Of a stretch of DNA of 64,000 bases, positions 11,282 to 21,266 are shown in pieces. Every line of letters starts with the position of its first letter. Position 1 is the first letter of the stretch. This DNA comes from Ascoidea asiatica. Lineage: Eukaryota > Ascomycota > Saccharomycetes > Ascoideales > Ascoideaceae. The position numbers and the translations under genes were made by a program. The DNA is taken from contig BCKQ01000012.1 in assembly GCA_001600695.1 (NCBI GenBank), forward strand, positions 24,096-88,095. Reading direction: 5' to 3'. The notes below the pieces were generated by a model that did no database searches, was not told where the DNA came from, and was given only the letters and a program-made list of their open reading frames with translations.

Positions 11282-12379
11282 GAAGATAAAGAATAGAACA
11301 GAAACTGAAAAGGATTCAAAGAAATTTATTATGATGATATATTAAATTTAAAACAAAGGGTTAAAAATATGGATAAATCAAATTTTGGATGACTGATTTA
11401 AATTTAAGATCATAGCAGGAAATAAAGGAAGAAATTTAACTTTTGTTGGTTGTCTTTCTTATTTTTCTAAGATCAAAATTTGATTTAAAAGATAGTATTA
11501 CTGTAACCGTATTTCCAGATAATTTTATCCTAAACCTATGAACTTATTGAGGTTTGATATTTAAGAAAAGCACTGAATTGAAAATATGAGAAATTGATAT
11601 CACTTAGTAATTTTTAATGCCAAAATGAGATAAATTAATAGTGAACTGAACTAAACCAAAAATCACTTAATAAGATGAAAAACCTGATAAAGGTAGAAAA
11701 ATTTGTAATTGATATATATATATATATTTTGGGTAGGGTTTTAGAAGAAATAAAGGAGGGATTCTTAATAAGACCAAATAAATTTTATTTCTTTTTATGT
11801 AAATATCAAAATTGTGGGAAAACTAACAGTAAATTCTTAATCTTGAAAATAGAAATCATTCAAACTCTAAGGAAGTAACTAATGGTAATATTAAAGAAAC
11901 TGATTGCTATTAAAAAACAATAAAATATGACAAAGGAAAATAGAAGATGATAAAACATTAAAAAAGGTAATACATAACATTACTATTGATCTAAGATCAA
12001 AAAAGGGGTTGATTGACTTAACTTACCAATATGAAAAGTGTTAATTATAAATCCATTTGAAGTACGCTGTAAAGGAGAGTATGTAACGGTACTCTAACGG
12101 GCCCGGTACTCACAATATGTACTGTACATTGCAAATCACGTCGCTAATACTCCAAAATAATCAAAAACTTTTTCTTGGTAACTTTTTATTCAGGTACAGA
12201 ACCAGTTTTGCAGGTCTAAAGAAATTGAATTAGGCTAAACATGCTATTGTGTGGCTAATAAAATTAAGCAAACCATGTGACCTTTAAAACATGTGACCAT
12301 TACTAGATCAGTCACATGCTATCCTAAAACATACTTTATTTATATTTTAGGTATTTATTTAAGTTGATAATCTGCAAAG
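11282..12379. other. Intergenic stretch without a gene
   Basis: Nothing coding is supported. The open frame at 11675-11878 is short and has no coding character. Near 12085-12115 the octamer CGGTACTC occurs twice around a GC patch (GGGCCC). The E-box-like cluster close to the end is listed separately. Confidence 0.45.
12274..12318. promoter_or_regulatory. Cluster of three CATGTGAC bHLH-type sites
   Basis: CATGTGAC occurs at 12274-12281 and 12290-12297, and in the opposite orientation (GTCACATG) at 12311-12318. The last two form an inverted pair with a 13-base gap. CANNTG cores of this type are known targets of yeast bHLH factors (Ino2/Ino4 elements contain CATGTGA; Cbf1 prefers CACGTGA). The cluster lies 60-105 bases before the ATG at 12380, so it looks like the remains of a promoter. 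Confidence 0.4.
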
Positions 12380-12616
12380 ATGGAACTTAGTCATCTTCTT
12401 ACCACTTTTATGGTTCGTAGGACAAAATCAATTATAGATATAAACCGTGGAAAAGTGTTCAAAAGTGGCAAATATCAAATCAAGTTTCAATTCCGATACA
12501 CTTGGCGGTGTTTCCAGATCACGTTCTTTTGGAATTGCTCAACAAGAAATTGGATGCCTGGGTTACCAAAGACACGTGAACCATTGTCGCCAAAAAAATG
12601 GGGCCAACCTCTTTAA
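12380..12616 (+). pseudogene. Short coding-like fragment, probably a gene relic
   Basis: An ATG at 12380 starts a 78-codon frame whose first 20 or so residues include FMVRRTKS, which loosely resembles the segment FMLRRTK found in SNF2-type ATPases. The frame then loses coding character, while a second frame over 12470-12570 looks more protein-like. This would fit a fragment with a frameshift. The SNF2 resemblance rests on eight residues and is weak. Confidence 0.25.
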
Positions 12617-12711
12617 CTTTATTGTTACTTTTTGAAAGTGGAAATAATTCCTTTTATATAAATAAAGTAATTGAAAAAGCCATAGTAATATAAGTTGCAA
12701 TTTGATTGATT

Positions 12712-13080
12712 TTAAAAAGTTGAAAATAATGTAGTTAAATTAAATTTATTTGTTTTAAAAATTTTTAAACCTGGTACAAGTTCATCATCTGCAATTGCTT
12801 AAAAAAGTGAAGTCGAACCAGTTATACCACAAATTACAGAAGATAAGGAAGTTCAAAATTCTCCAATACTTATAATAATTTTAGATAAAATAAAGGTTTG
12901 AATAACTTGAGTATCTTTATATAATAAATCTCTTCGAATTGAAATACCAATTGAAAGAATAATAATTACATAAGTTGAAAAAGATAATAATAAACCCCAT
13001 AAATTACTATTTGGTATTGAAATTGAAGGATTTTTTAAAGAATCTGACATACTTCAACTAGCTAAAATTGCAGCAGTGAA
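12712..13080 (-). pseudogene. Fragment of a membrane-protein gene with internal stops
   Basis: A minus-strand frame from about 13080 to the TAA at 12712-12714 reads as one protein if three stops are ignored: TGA at 13054-13056 and 12853-12855 (Trp would fit both) and TAA at 12799-12801 (Gln would fit). It contains two hydrophobic segments, one around LWGLLLSFSTYVIIILSIGI, with a charged loop between them, so the source was probably a multi-pass membrane protein. No family recognised. It abuts the next fragment upstream in a different frame, so the two may once have been one gene. Confidence 0.45.
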
Positions 13081-13087
13081 TCTTTCT

Positions 13088-13747
13088 CTATTCTTTCTTT
13101 ATTATTTTTCTTTTAGTATGTTTTTTTTCAAAGAAATCTAATATTGTTTTTGAATTTTTATCTTTTTTAACATTGTATGGTTTTGCTGGAGTTAATTCTG
13201 TATCATTTAAATTATTAAAATTTATGATATTTGAATTTGAATTTGGATTTGTGTTGTTGGAAATTGGGGAAGATAATTGAGAAGAATTAAAAGATTTTTG
13301 AGAATTATAATTATTATTATTTGGAGTTAAAGGAGAAGTATTTCTTACGGAATTTAATGACTTTAATCTTGAGTTTGCTCTTGAATTTGCTCTTAATAAA
13401 GGTAGCTTAATATCTGGTTTTGAAATAATTCTTGAACTTAAAGTTAACATTGGTCTAATTCTTTTATTTTTATTACTGTTAGCGTCGTTATTATTAAAAT
13501 AAGAATTGGTATTGGTATTGATATTGATATTAATGTTTGAGATATAAATTGTATTTGAATTATCAGCGATTATTGTACCTGTATTATTTTCATTTCGTAT
13601 ATAATTATTGATTATATTACTATTCTTAATAGTACTTTTGATAATGATATCATTTATTGGTTCCTTGATAGTTCTATTTGGAACTTTTGAATCAGAGGAA
13701 ATATTTTTGAAATGATTGAAATTTCTTAAATCATTATTTATAATATT
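13088..13747 (-). pseudogene. 5'-truncated frame with PIP-box-like C-terminus
   Basis: The frame is open from 13747 to the TAG at 13088 but has no ATG until 13450, so either the 5' end is missing or translation starts at 13450 (120 codons). The product is Ser/Asn-rich and basic. It ends with a KTILDFF segment followed by a Lys/Arg-rich tail. This resembles PCNA-interacting (PIP) boxes, whose pattern is Q-x-x-hydrophobic-x-x-F-F, except that Ser stands in the Gln position. If real, the source protein acted in DNA replication or repair; this is a motif-level inference only. Confidence 0.4.
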
Positions 13748-14562
13748 TTACAATTAACTTACAACTTTTTATCAAAGCGTGAATAAATTCATATCAATAT
13801 CTTTATCAATATTATTATCATTTTATTCTTTTATTAGAATGGTATTAGAATAGTTGACTTGCATGTCCTGTATTTTAGCAATATCTGTCATAATCAAAAC
13901 AAATACAAACTTCAAACCAGTTTTATGGGTTTTCGTTGAAGCGCCTTGCCTAGATTTAAGATCCTCTCAACTTTTAAAATAACTTTTTTTGTTTTCAGTT
14001 TCATTAAATTTAGAGCCTTATTTTGTTACATTACTTTTATTGAATACATTGAAAAACTTTTTTTTGCTCACTCTAAATAGATTGACAAGTTAAATATCTC
14101 CTTGAAACTTTTAATAACTTTATAAAATGATGTGAGAATATAAATCTTTTGTTTCTTTTTGTTATTTCCTTATGATAAAATTCTCCCTTTTAATACAAAT
14201 AATTTAAACTCGACAATATTGGTATGAAATTACTCAAATTATGTTTTAAAACATTGAATTATAAATATTCTACAACATAATTGTTAAAATTGTTTTCATT
14301 CACTTTACTTTTTCTTTTTATGCTTTTACAGGCAATTATTATCTCTTTATTTTTATTTCTTTTAAGTTTAATTCATATATATTTCAACTATGACACGTGA
14401 CTTGTTTTTTTTTTTATATTAAATGTTGGATGTTAAATGAATGTGTTGTCAGTTGTTGTTGCTCGTTGTCACTCGTTGTCAAAAATATTTGAGTTAACCT
14501 TTTTCTTATTTTATTTTCTTTTCCTTCAGTGACTGATATTACTAAAATTACTTCAATTAAAA
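13748..14562. other. Intergenic stretch with one CACGTG site
   Basis: Nothing coding seen. A CACGTG E-box lies at 14394-14399, about 165 bases upstream of the ATG at 14563, a fitting distance for a Cbf1-type promoter site. GTTGTCACTCGTTGTC-like short repeats occur at about 14450-14480. Confidence 0.4.
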
Positions 14563-14976
14563 ATGGATCCTCCACCCACTTATTTTCAAGCAACAAATGT
14601 TGAATGTGCCTTTAATCCCTCACGGGTTGGTAGCCAATTAAAAAAATCAATTATGAAGAAAGCATTAATTTCAAAACGTTGGGAAAAAAGTAAAGATAAT
14701 TTACCAGTTCAAATGAAAAAAAAATTAGATAATTTCCTTTTAAAATGCTGTGACGAACCATATTTGTATCAAAAATATGACTCAACAAAAGTGAAATTGA
14801 TTACCAAACTATTAAGGAATAATCCGATTGGTTTATCATTTAAAAATTGGGCTTGGCTGTTAGAGAGTCAAAATGTTAGTTATAGTTCTGAATATTTACG
14901 CCGTTGCTAGAGAGGTACTAAAAATAAAAAGAGAAAATTAAGAGTAATTGACATTTTAGGTGATGAAGAAGATTAA
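14563..14976 (+). pseudogene. Small unknown gene with a stop 22 codons before the natural end
   Basis: ATG 14563 opens a 115-residue basic protein with clear coding character (three Trp, several Cys, balanced composition) that ends at TAG 14908-14910. The same frame continues for 21 further codons of plausible coding sequence (Lys/Arg-rich, then an acidic end) to TAA at 14974-14976. The TAG could be a changed Trp or Gln codon. The shorter protein may still be made and work, or the stop may be read through. I recognise no family. The tail sequence KKRKLRV looks like a nuclear localisation signal. Confidence 0.45.
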
Positions 14977-16339
14977 TTGTCCTATGTACACAAAACTATA
15001 TAAATATGTCTGTTTTTCTCTACATTGTTTTAATTTTATATAGGTTTGAAATTATCGAGTTTGATGTTTACTATTTTACATATATTAATTCATAATATTT
15101 ATTATTAATATATTTATAATATTGACCTCATTTTTCATTATCTTTGAAATTTTGTAAACTAAAACAACTTAATTTATTCCATTATGTCTCAAGAATCCCG
15201 ACAATAATACATTCTTGAAGATCGTAATAAAATTTTTAATTTATTTGAAACTTCCAAACTATACAATTTTTATTTCACTTTCAATACCAGCCAAACAATG
15301 CAGCTGGGAAAAACAAGCTTTTTACCTGTATCTTGCTGCTAAATTACTTTTAACCAAACTTTTTGAGGACATCTACTTTTCATAGTTTATCCGGTAAGCC
15401 CCTGTAAATATTCGGTCAAATATTATTATTTATCAATAAACATTTGATAAAATTAACTTAAAAACCTGTTTTTAATGAAATAAATCTTTTATTTTCTTTT
15501 TTTTTCAAAGGGTTGAGTAAATATATTTCAAATATTAAAAAATAATAAAAATTTAAGATTAAAGTCAATATAAAAACGTGGAAGAATTTAACCCAGATAG
15601 TTATCTACAAATATTTATACTCTTAGATAATTGAATAATTTATTCTAAAAAGCAAAAAAAAAATTCTATTAAAAGAAGGGAACGTCTAAAAGATCGATTA
15701 CCTAAACTTGTATAAAGATATATTCAATGATTTATATAAATTTTTCATTATTTTCTTATTACTAAAAGGTCTTTTTTAATATTCCATTGAATTTCATCAA
15801 ATAATTTTTTCTTTCAAAGTTCTGAGTTGAGCTATTATTCGTTTGATTTTTTTTTCTATTCCCTAAAAGTTCCTTTTCGAATAGTCAATTTTCATAAAAA
15901 AAAATTAGTTTCTTTATCTCAATTATTGCATCAAAGTATAAATACACAATCTTACAATCAAGTATACAAAATTTATTAATCGTAAACTAATTTCTTGCGC
16001 CAGACTGTAATTAAGTAATAATGTAATCATTGAAAAGATTTTCAGTATTAAAATGTAAATTATTCTCACCTAAAATGCCTCCTTGAATACTGTAAAACAA
16101 TATATTTTTAAATCTTATTAGGATTCGAGTTATTTAGGAAAATTATTTAATATAATTATTTTCTCTCGGTTTTTCTCTTTTCTTTTTTTTAATTAAATTT
16201 TCCTAGATTTATATATTCATTCTCATTTTCATTTTCACCCTCATTTTATTTATTGTATTTCAATTAATTTATTCCAACAAAACAAATAACCAAACATACA
16301 TAAAAACAAATAATCATTATAAAATAATATTCCATTATA
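14977..16339. other. Long intergenic stretch, nothing recognised
   Basis: AT-rich with frequent T- and A-runs and no open frame of note. The last 150 bases are T/C-rich then A-rich, like a yeast promoter, in front of the beta-mannosyltransferase relic at 16340. Confidence 0.4.
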
Positions 16340-18419
16340 ATGGCATTATCAGTTAATAATTTTTCATTATCATCATAAAAATCATCTTCATTGAAAAATA
16401 AATTTTCAATATATTTTTTCATTTCTTTAATAATTTTAATTTTGTTATTGAATTCTTTTTCAATTATAAGGAAATTAACTGATGATCCAATATCTTCAAT
16501 ACAATTAGATGATTCTGGTAAAAATATTTATGATTCAAAACAATCTTATAATTCAAATAATAAACCTAATTATAATAATAATAATAAAAATAATAAAGAT
16601 AACAATGAAGATTTATCAATAAATTCTGATTTATGGGATTCAATATTTAAAAGGAAGAAATCAAATCCAATTTCTTCATATATTAATTCATATTTAGAGT
16701 TTTCACCTTATAATTTCACTTCATATTCAAAAAATATACTCAATTCATCTCTTATTAATATTCAAAATGATACACAAATATGTGATTCATTGTATTATAA
16801 TTCTGAGATTAAAGTTTCAAATAAATTAATACCACTAAATGAAAAAGATAATAATGAAAATTTGAAAAAATTTATTAATCAAATTTCATTAACTGATTAT
16901 AATTTAATTTTAAATAATACTTTAGAGAAAAATAATTTGGCTGAAAATAAATTAACATATTGGAAAGAATTTGCAGGTAGTTCAATTTGGTTATCTCAAT
17001 ACAATTTTCATTTTATGGTGAATAGATTGATTTTTTCAATAAGTGAAAGAGATGAACCAATTGAAAGTTTTTTAACTGTTGAAATTTATAATAAAAATTT
17101 TGTTCAAATTCAAAATTATTTTTCTTTTCAATATGGACCATTCCAAGATCAATCATTTTCAATAACAGTCCCAACAGTTTTAGATTCAATTTTATTTTAT
17201 ATAAATTTAAATGTTTTAGATTCTGAAATAATTGATAAAACTTTACCATATAGATTTTTTGGACCAGAAGATCCAAGAATTTTGTTAAAAAAAAATTATT
17301 ATTAATTTTATTATCATGATAAATTAGTTAAAGAAGTGATTTATGAAGAACCAATAATCATATTTAATATGATGACAGATAATAAATATGAAAATAAAAG
17401 ATTAATTTATGCATATTTACCATTTCAAGAGAAATTAATTGTTTTAAGATTACCAGTTTTGAAGAAAACAGAAAAAAACTGGGCACCATTTTTTAATTTT
17501 GATTTAGGAATTATAAATAAGATTAATATCTTAGTACCAGATCCAAGTTTATTAACAACATCAAAAAATCAAAAAAATTTTAAATTTTCAAATGGTTTTA
17601 TAAATTTTATTTATCAATTAAATCCAATTGAAATTATTAAATGTAATTTAGATACAGGAGAATGTGATTTTATTTATAATATGAATTCAATTGAAAATCC
17701 AAAAAAAAATTATTTCAATAAAGAAATTGAAGCACATTTAAGAGGTGGAACAAACTTAGTTGAATTACCAAAAAGATATATGAGTAAAATTTATGAAATG
17801 ATATATTATGAAAAATCAATTGATAATTTAAAATATAAATATTTTAATGATTATAATATTTGGATTGGAATTCCAAGAAGTAATATTGCACAATGTGGAT
17901 GTGGTGTAAGAATGTATAGACCTTCATTACTTATATTAACGAATTTAAAAGATTCATTAAATTATGAAATTATGAGTGTGAGTAGTAGTCTTGATTTTAA
18001 TATTGATGTATTAAATTGGGATTTAAATGAAACAAGTCAAAGTTGTTCAGGTAAAATGAGTGTTTTAATTCCAAATAGTATTGATTATTGGGATCTTGAT
18101 ATTAAAGAAAATAATAAAAATAAATTTGAATATGATGATTATATGGGTATAACATTATCTGAGGCAGATTCTAATACAGTTATAATTCATTTAAAAGGAT
18201 TATTAAAATATATTATTGGATTAGATTTTATTAAATCGGGATATGATATGAATGATACTTCGGTATTAGAACCATTTGAAATTTCCAATGAAATGGTTGT
18301 TCAATGTGCATTATATGATTCATTTAATTATTGAAGATTATGGTGAAAAAAATGGACAATCTGAATATTTGAAAACTTTAAAAATTTCTGAAAATGAAGA
18401 AAATCATATAGAGGAATGA
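16340..18419 (+). pseudogene. Beta-mannosyltransferase (BMT family) pseudogene
   Basis: Relic of a Golgi type II membrane glycosyltransferase of the fungal BMT family (Pfam PF12141), which adds beta-1,2-mannose to cell-wall mannan or glycolipid in Candida-type yeasts. Family marks seen: a short N-terminal tail, then one hydrophobic anchor (ISLIILILLLNSF), the EFAGSSIWL...YNFHFMVNRLIFS block, the FGPEDPRIL motif, and a C-terminal LEPFEISNEMVVQCALYDSFNY block. Three lesions are visible. TAA at 16376-16378 interrupts the cytoplasmic tail. TAA at 17303-17305 comes 6 codons after the EDPRI motif. A frameshift at about 18333 moves the last 29 codons (IEDYGEKNGQSEY..., ending at TGA 18417) to another frame. 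A start at an internal ATG could not rescue the central stop, so loss of function is likely. Its 3' end faces the GH5 relic 155 bases away. Confidence 0.85.
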
Positions 18420-18573
18420 TTTATTTTCTTATATTTTTGATTTATTTATATTTTTTTATTTTGTTTTCATATAGACTTTTTTAGATTCTTTTTAAAAGTT
18501 ATTATTTTTTGTAATATATATATTAGTACTTTTTTTATCATTTCATTTCATTTCTTTTTTTTTTTCAATAAAA

Positions 18574-19725
18574 TCAAATCCAAATTAAGAAATAAATAAT
18601 AATTATAAAAAACAAAGAAAATAATGGATTTTTTTTATTTAAATAATTTAAATCTTTTATAGAATTTTGAAAATTTGAATAATTTTTACTTATATTATAT
18701 TTTAAATTTGAAAAAGGTTGAGGAAATAAATTATGATCAATTAATTTTTTTAAATCCCATTCAATTGAATTTTCAGTTTTATAACACCAAAATATCCAAC
18801 CACTTAATTTTTTATAATAATATAATTGAGCTTCAATATATCTTCTTGTATCAATTTTTTTTTGATTATCCCATTTATCATAATTATTAATATTATTACA
18901 AGAACCTATAGAAATATTATTTTTAAAAGAACCATTAAATCTTGAACCTGTATTTATACCATTTAACCATGGTGTACAATCAGTTAAAGCTGCAGACCAT
19001 TCACCAATAATATTTAAAATTTTATTATCAATTGATTGATTTAAAGAAATTGTTGAAAATACAGAATATTTATGATGATCTAAGATTATATTAAAAGTAT
19101 TTGAATTTGAAGAATATAAATCATTCCAATAACCAATTGATTGAAATGCATCATGAATTATAAAATTATTTGGAGATAAAATATTTGGAGATCTTAATAA
19201 ATTATAAGTTCCAAAATAAAAATTTTCAATAGTAGTAATATTTAATTTTGAACCTAATGGTTCATTTAAAATTTCTATACTAATAATTGTATTTAAATAA
19301 ATTGAATTTAAAGTTGAATTTGAATTTAAAGTTGAAATTGGATTAAAATAAGTATTAAAAATAATTTTTAATACATCAAAAGTTAAATTTATATTTTTTT
19401 CATAATTTAACCAATTTAAATTATCTCTTAAACCTGAATTATCAAAAACATTTTGAGAACCAGGAGCAGAATGTAAATTTAATAAAATTTTTAAATTATT
19501 ATTATAAGCCCAAATTATAGCATTATTTAAATAAAATTGTTGACCTTGAATATAAGGATCATTATTTAATTTTTTAAAAGCCTAATAACCAATTGGAATT
19601 CTAATTAAATTAAAACCAAAAAATTTTATTAATTTAAAATCAGATTCATTTATAAAAGTTGACCAATGATTATTTAATCTTTTTTTAGATTCTATTGAAC
19701 CTAAAGTTTTACAATAATTATAGAA
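18574..19725 (-). pseudogene. Exo-1,3-beta-glucanase (GH5) pseudogene, 5'-truncated
   Basis: Reading the minus strand from about 19725 to TGA 18574-18576 gives a protein of the EXG1/SPR1/EXG2 family, secreted enzymes that trim cell-wall beta-1,3-glucan. Family blocks in order: NHWSTFINESDF, GFNLIRIPIGY, LHSAPGSQNVFDNSGLRD, EILNEPLG with the acid/base Glu (codon 19261-19263), LDHHKYSVFS, GEWSAALTDCTPW with the nucleophile Glu (about 19000-19002), and GWIFWCYKTEN. The C-terminus ends in a hydrophobic run (LFSLFFIIIIYFLIWI), as in GPI-anchored members such as Exg2. The signal peptide and the first part of the catalytic domain are missing. One stop, TAG 19582-19584, replaces the invariant Trp of PIGYWAF. 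Otherwise the frame is clean, so inactivation looks fairly recent. The frame has no usable Met. Confidence 0.85.
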
Positions 19726-21209
19726 GATTATTTATTTTCAGTGGCTTATAAAAAGATTAAAAAGTCTAAGCATTTCTTTTGAGCTTTTGAACCAAGAAAA
19801 TGAATAATGAATAAGAATTTCAACGAATGAAACAAAGCCAATGATTTAAAAATAGACATAAACAAATCTTCCAGAAACGAAAGTGAAAGTGAATTGATTT
19901 AGATAAAAAGAGTCAAATTGAAAATAACCAAAGAAGATATAAATGGAAAATAATAAAAAAGTATTAAAAGTGGTATTAAAAAAGTATATCCACCACTTAT
20001 TTAAAGATAAACAATCAAATTTAAGGACCCTGATGGCACGTGTAATTATATAATCAGGAGAGTAACAGAAAATAATTACGTAACAGCTCGGTGGTTACCG
20101 TGCCGACAAAAGTCCGAGATCCGAGAAACCCCCGATAGCCAGTGGTCGGCTAAAAGCAGGGAATGCGGAATGCGGAATGCGGAACGCGGATTAAGGAACG
20201 GGTGAGGCTAACGGGAGGCAGTGAATGGTTTTGTAGCAGTTTTAGCTAACAACAGTAGTTAAAGATGTGCTTAACTCCGCTCCCGAAGGGTCTCTTCTGG
20301 TCCGTCCCTGAGCCGCCATTAGTCAGCCGCTCGCCGCCGGTGGCTCTCGCCGCTGCCTGTTGCTTAAGTCCCTAAAACCCAGAGCTTGCGTTACTGTTGC
20401 GTTAGAGTTGCACTGGTGTTGCGCTGGTGTTGCGCTGGTGTTGCGTTGCTGTTGGCGTTGTAATTTTTCGGTATTGGTTTGAACTCTGCGATTTTTATTT
20501 CGTAATTACGTTTTTGAACAGCTGCAACACATTTTTGCGACTGTTTTCACTTTTTTCACTTTTTTCACTGTTTTCACTTTTTTCACTGAGGAATAATTTT
20601 GGAAATGGAATCAAAGCAGTGAGAAGAATGAAAAGAATGAAAAGAATGAAAATAAAGCATTAAATAGATGATAAAATAGAACAGTGATAATTATCATAAT
20701 ACTAATAATCATAGTAATAATACTGAGAATAATACTCTAAATACTGATATTGAATTATGACAATCGATAATAATAAACAATAATATGGCTTTGCCTTTTT
20801 ATTTAGTCTAAGTTTGTATTATTCCTATTTATTCTTCATATTCAAATTTATATTCAAATACAATTTAGCTTTTTCATTATTATCTAACTTACATTTTTTA
20901 CTGATTTCAAATAGATAACAAATCAATAAAACTAATAAAATTAATCAAGAAAAGTAAAAAAATAAATAATAAATAATAAATAATAAATAATAAATTTATC
21001 AAATATTTTATCATTATTCGATTTTCTTAATCAATAAATCTTTTACATTTATTTATATTCAATTATATTCAAATTCAATTCAAATTCATTAATTTATAGA
21101 CACGTAATTAAAACATCATTATATTATATTATATTATATTATATTATATTATTATATTTATTCTTTATTTGCCACCTTTATATTCTTTCTTTTATATCAA
21201 ATATACTTA

Positions 21210-21246
<37 letters not shown>

Positions 21247-21266
21247 TATTTCAATCTATTTCAAAA
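19726..21266. promoter_or_regulatory. Long upstream region with GC-rich island and CGG ladder
   Basis: No gene. About 20085-20480 is far richer in G and C than its surroundings and contains short tandem repeats: a 7-base ATGCGGA ladder (20164-20189), about three copies of an 11-base TGGTGTTGCGC unit near 20410-20445, and TTTTTTCAC-type repeats near 20535-20590. CACGTG lies at 20038-20043. Closer to the transcription-factor gene are AT repeats: TATAT-type at 21119-21152 and a TA run at about 21211-21242, just before the ATG at 21267. The region is probably the promoter of that gene. Confidence 0.5.
20089..20189. promoter_or_regulatory. Eleven CGG/CCG triplets in 101 bases
   Basis: CGG or CCG occurs at 20089, 20098, 20103, 20114, 20121, 20132, 20147, 20166, 20173, 20180 and 20187. 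The last four are direct CGG repeats exactly 7 bases apart. CGG triplets in direct, inverted or everted pairs are the known recognition units of Zn2Cys6 regulators, and the next gene downstream encodes one, so autoregulation is possible. In DNA this AT-rich the density is striking. Confidence 0.35.

Noticed and set aside
11675-11878. 67-codon plus-strand frame
   Set aside because: Contains a TA microsatellite translated as an Ile/Tyr run and shows no coding bias.
1139-13080. Mitochondrial insert or alternative UGA=Trp code for the relics
   Set aside because: TAA and TAG stops and frameshifts occur in the same relics, and none of the fragments resembles a mitochondrial gene.
18675-18890. 71-codon plus-strand frame
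   Set aside because: Lies antisense to the exoglucanase relic, which has clear family motifs.
20427-20663. 78-codon frame in the GC island
   Set aside because: Built from TTTTTTCAC repeats (Phe-Ser-Leu runs); no protein-like character.
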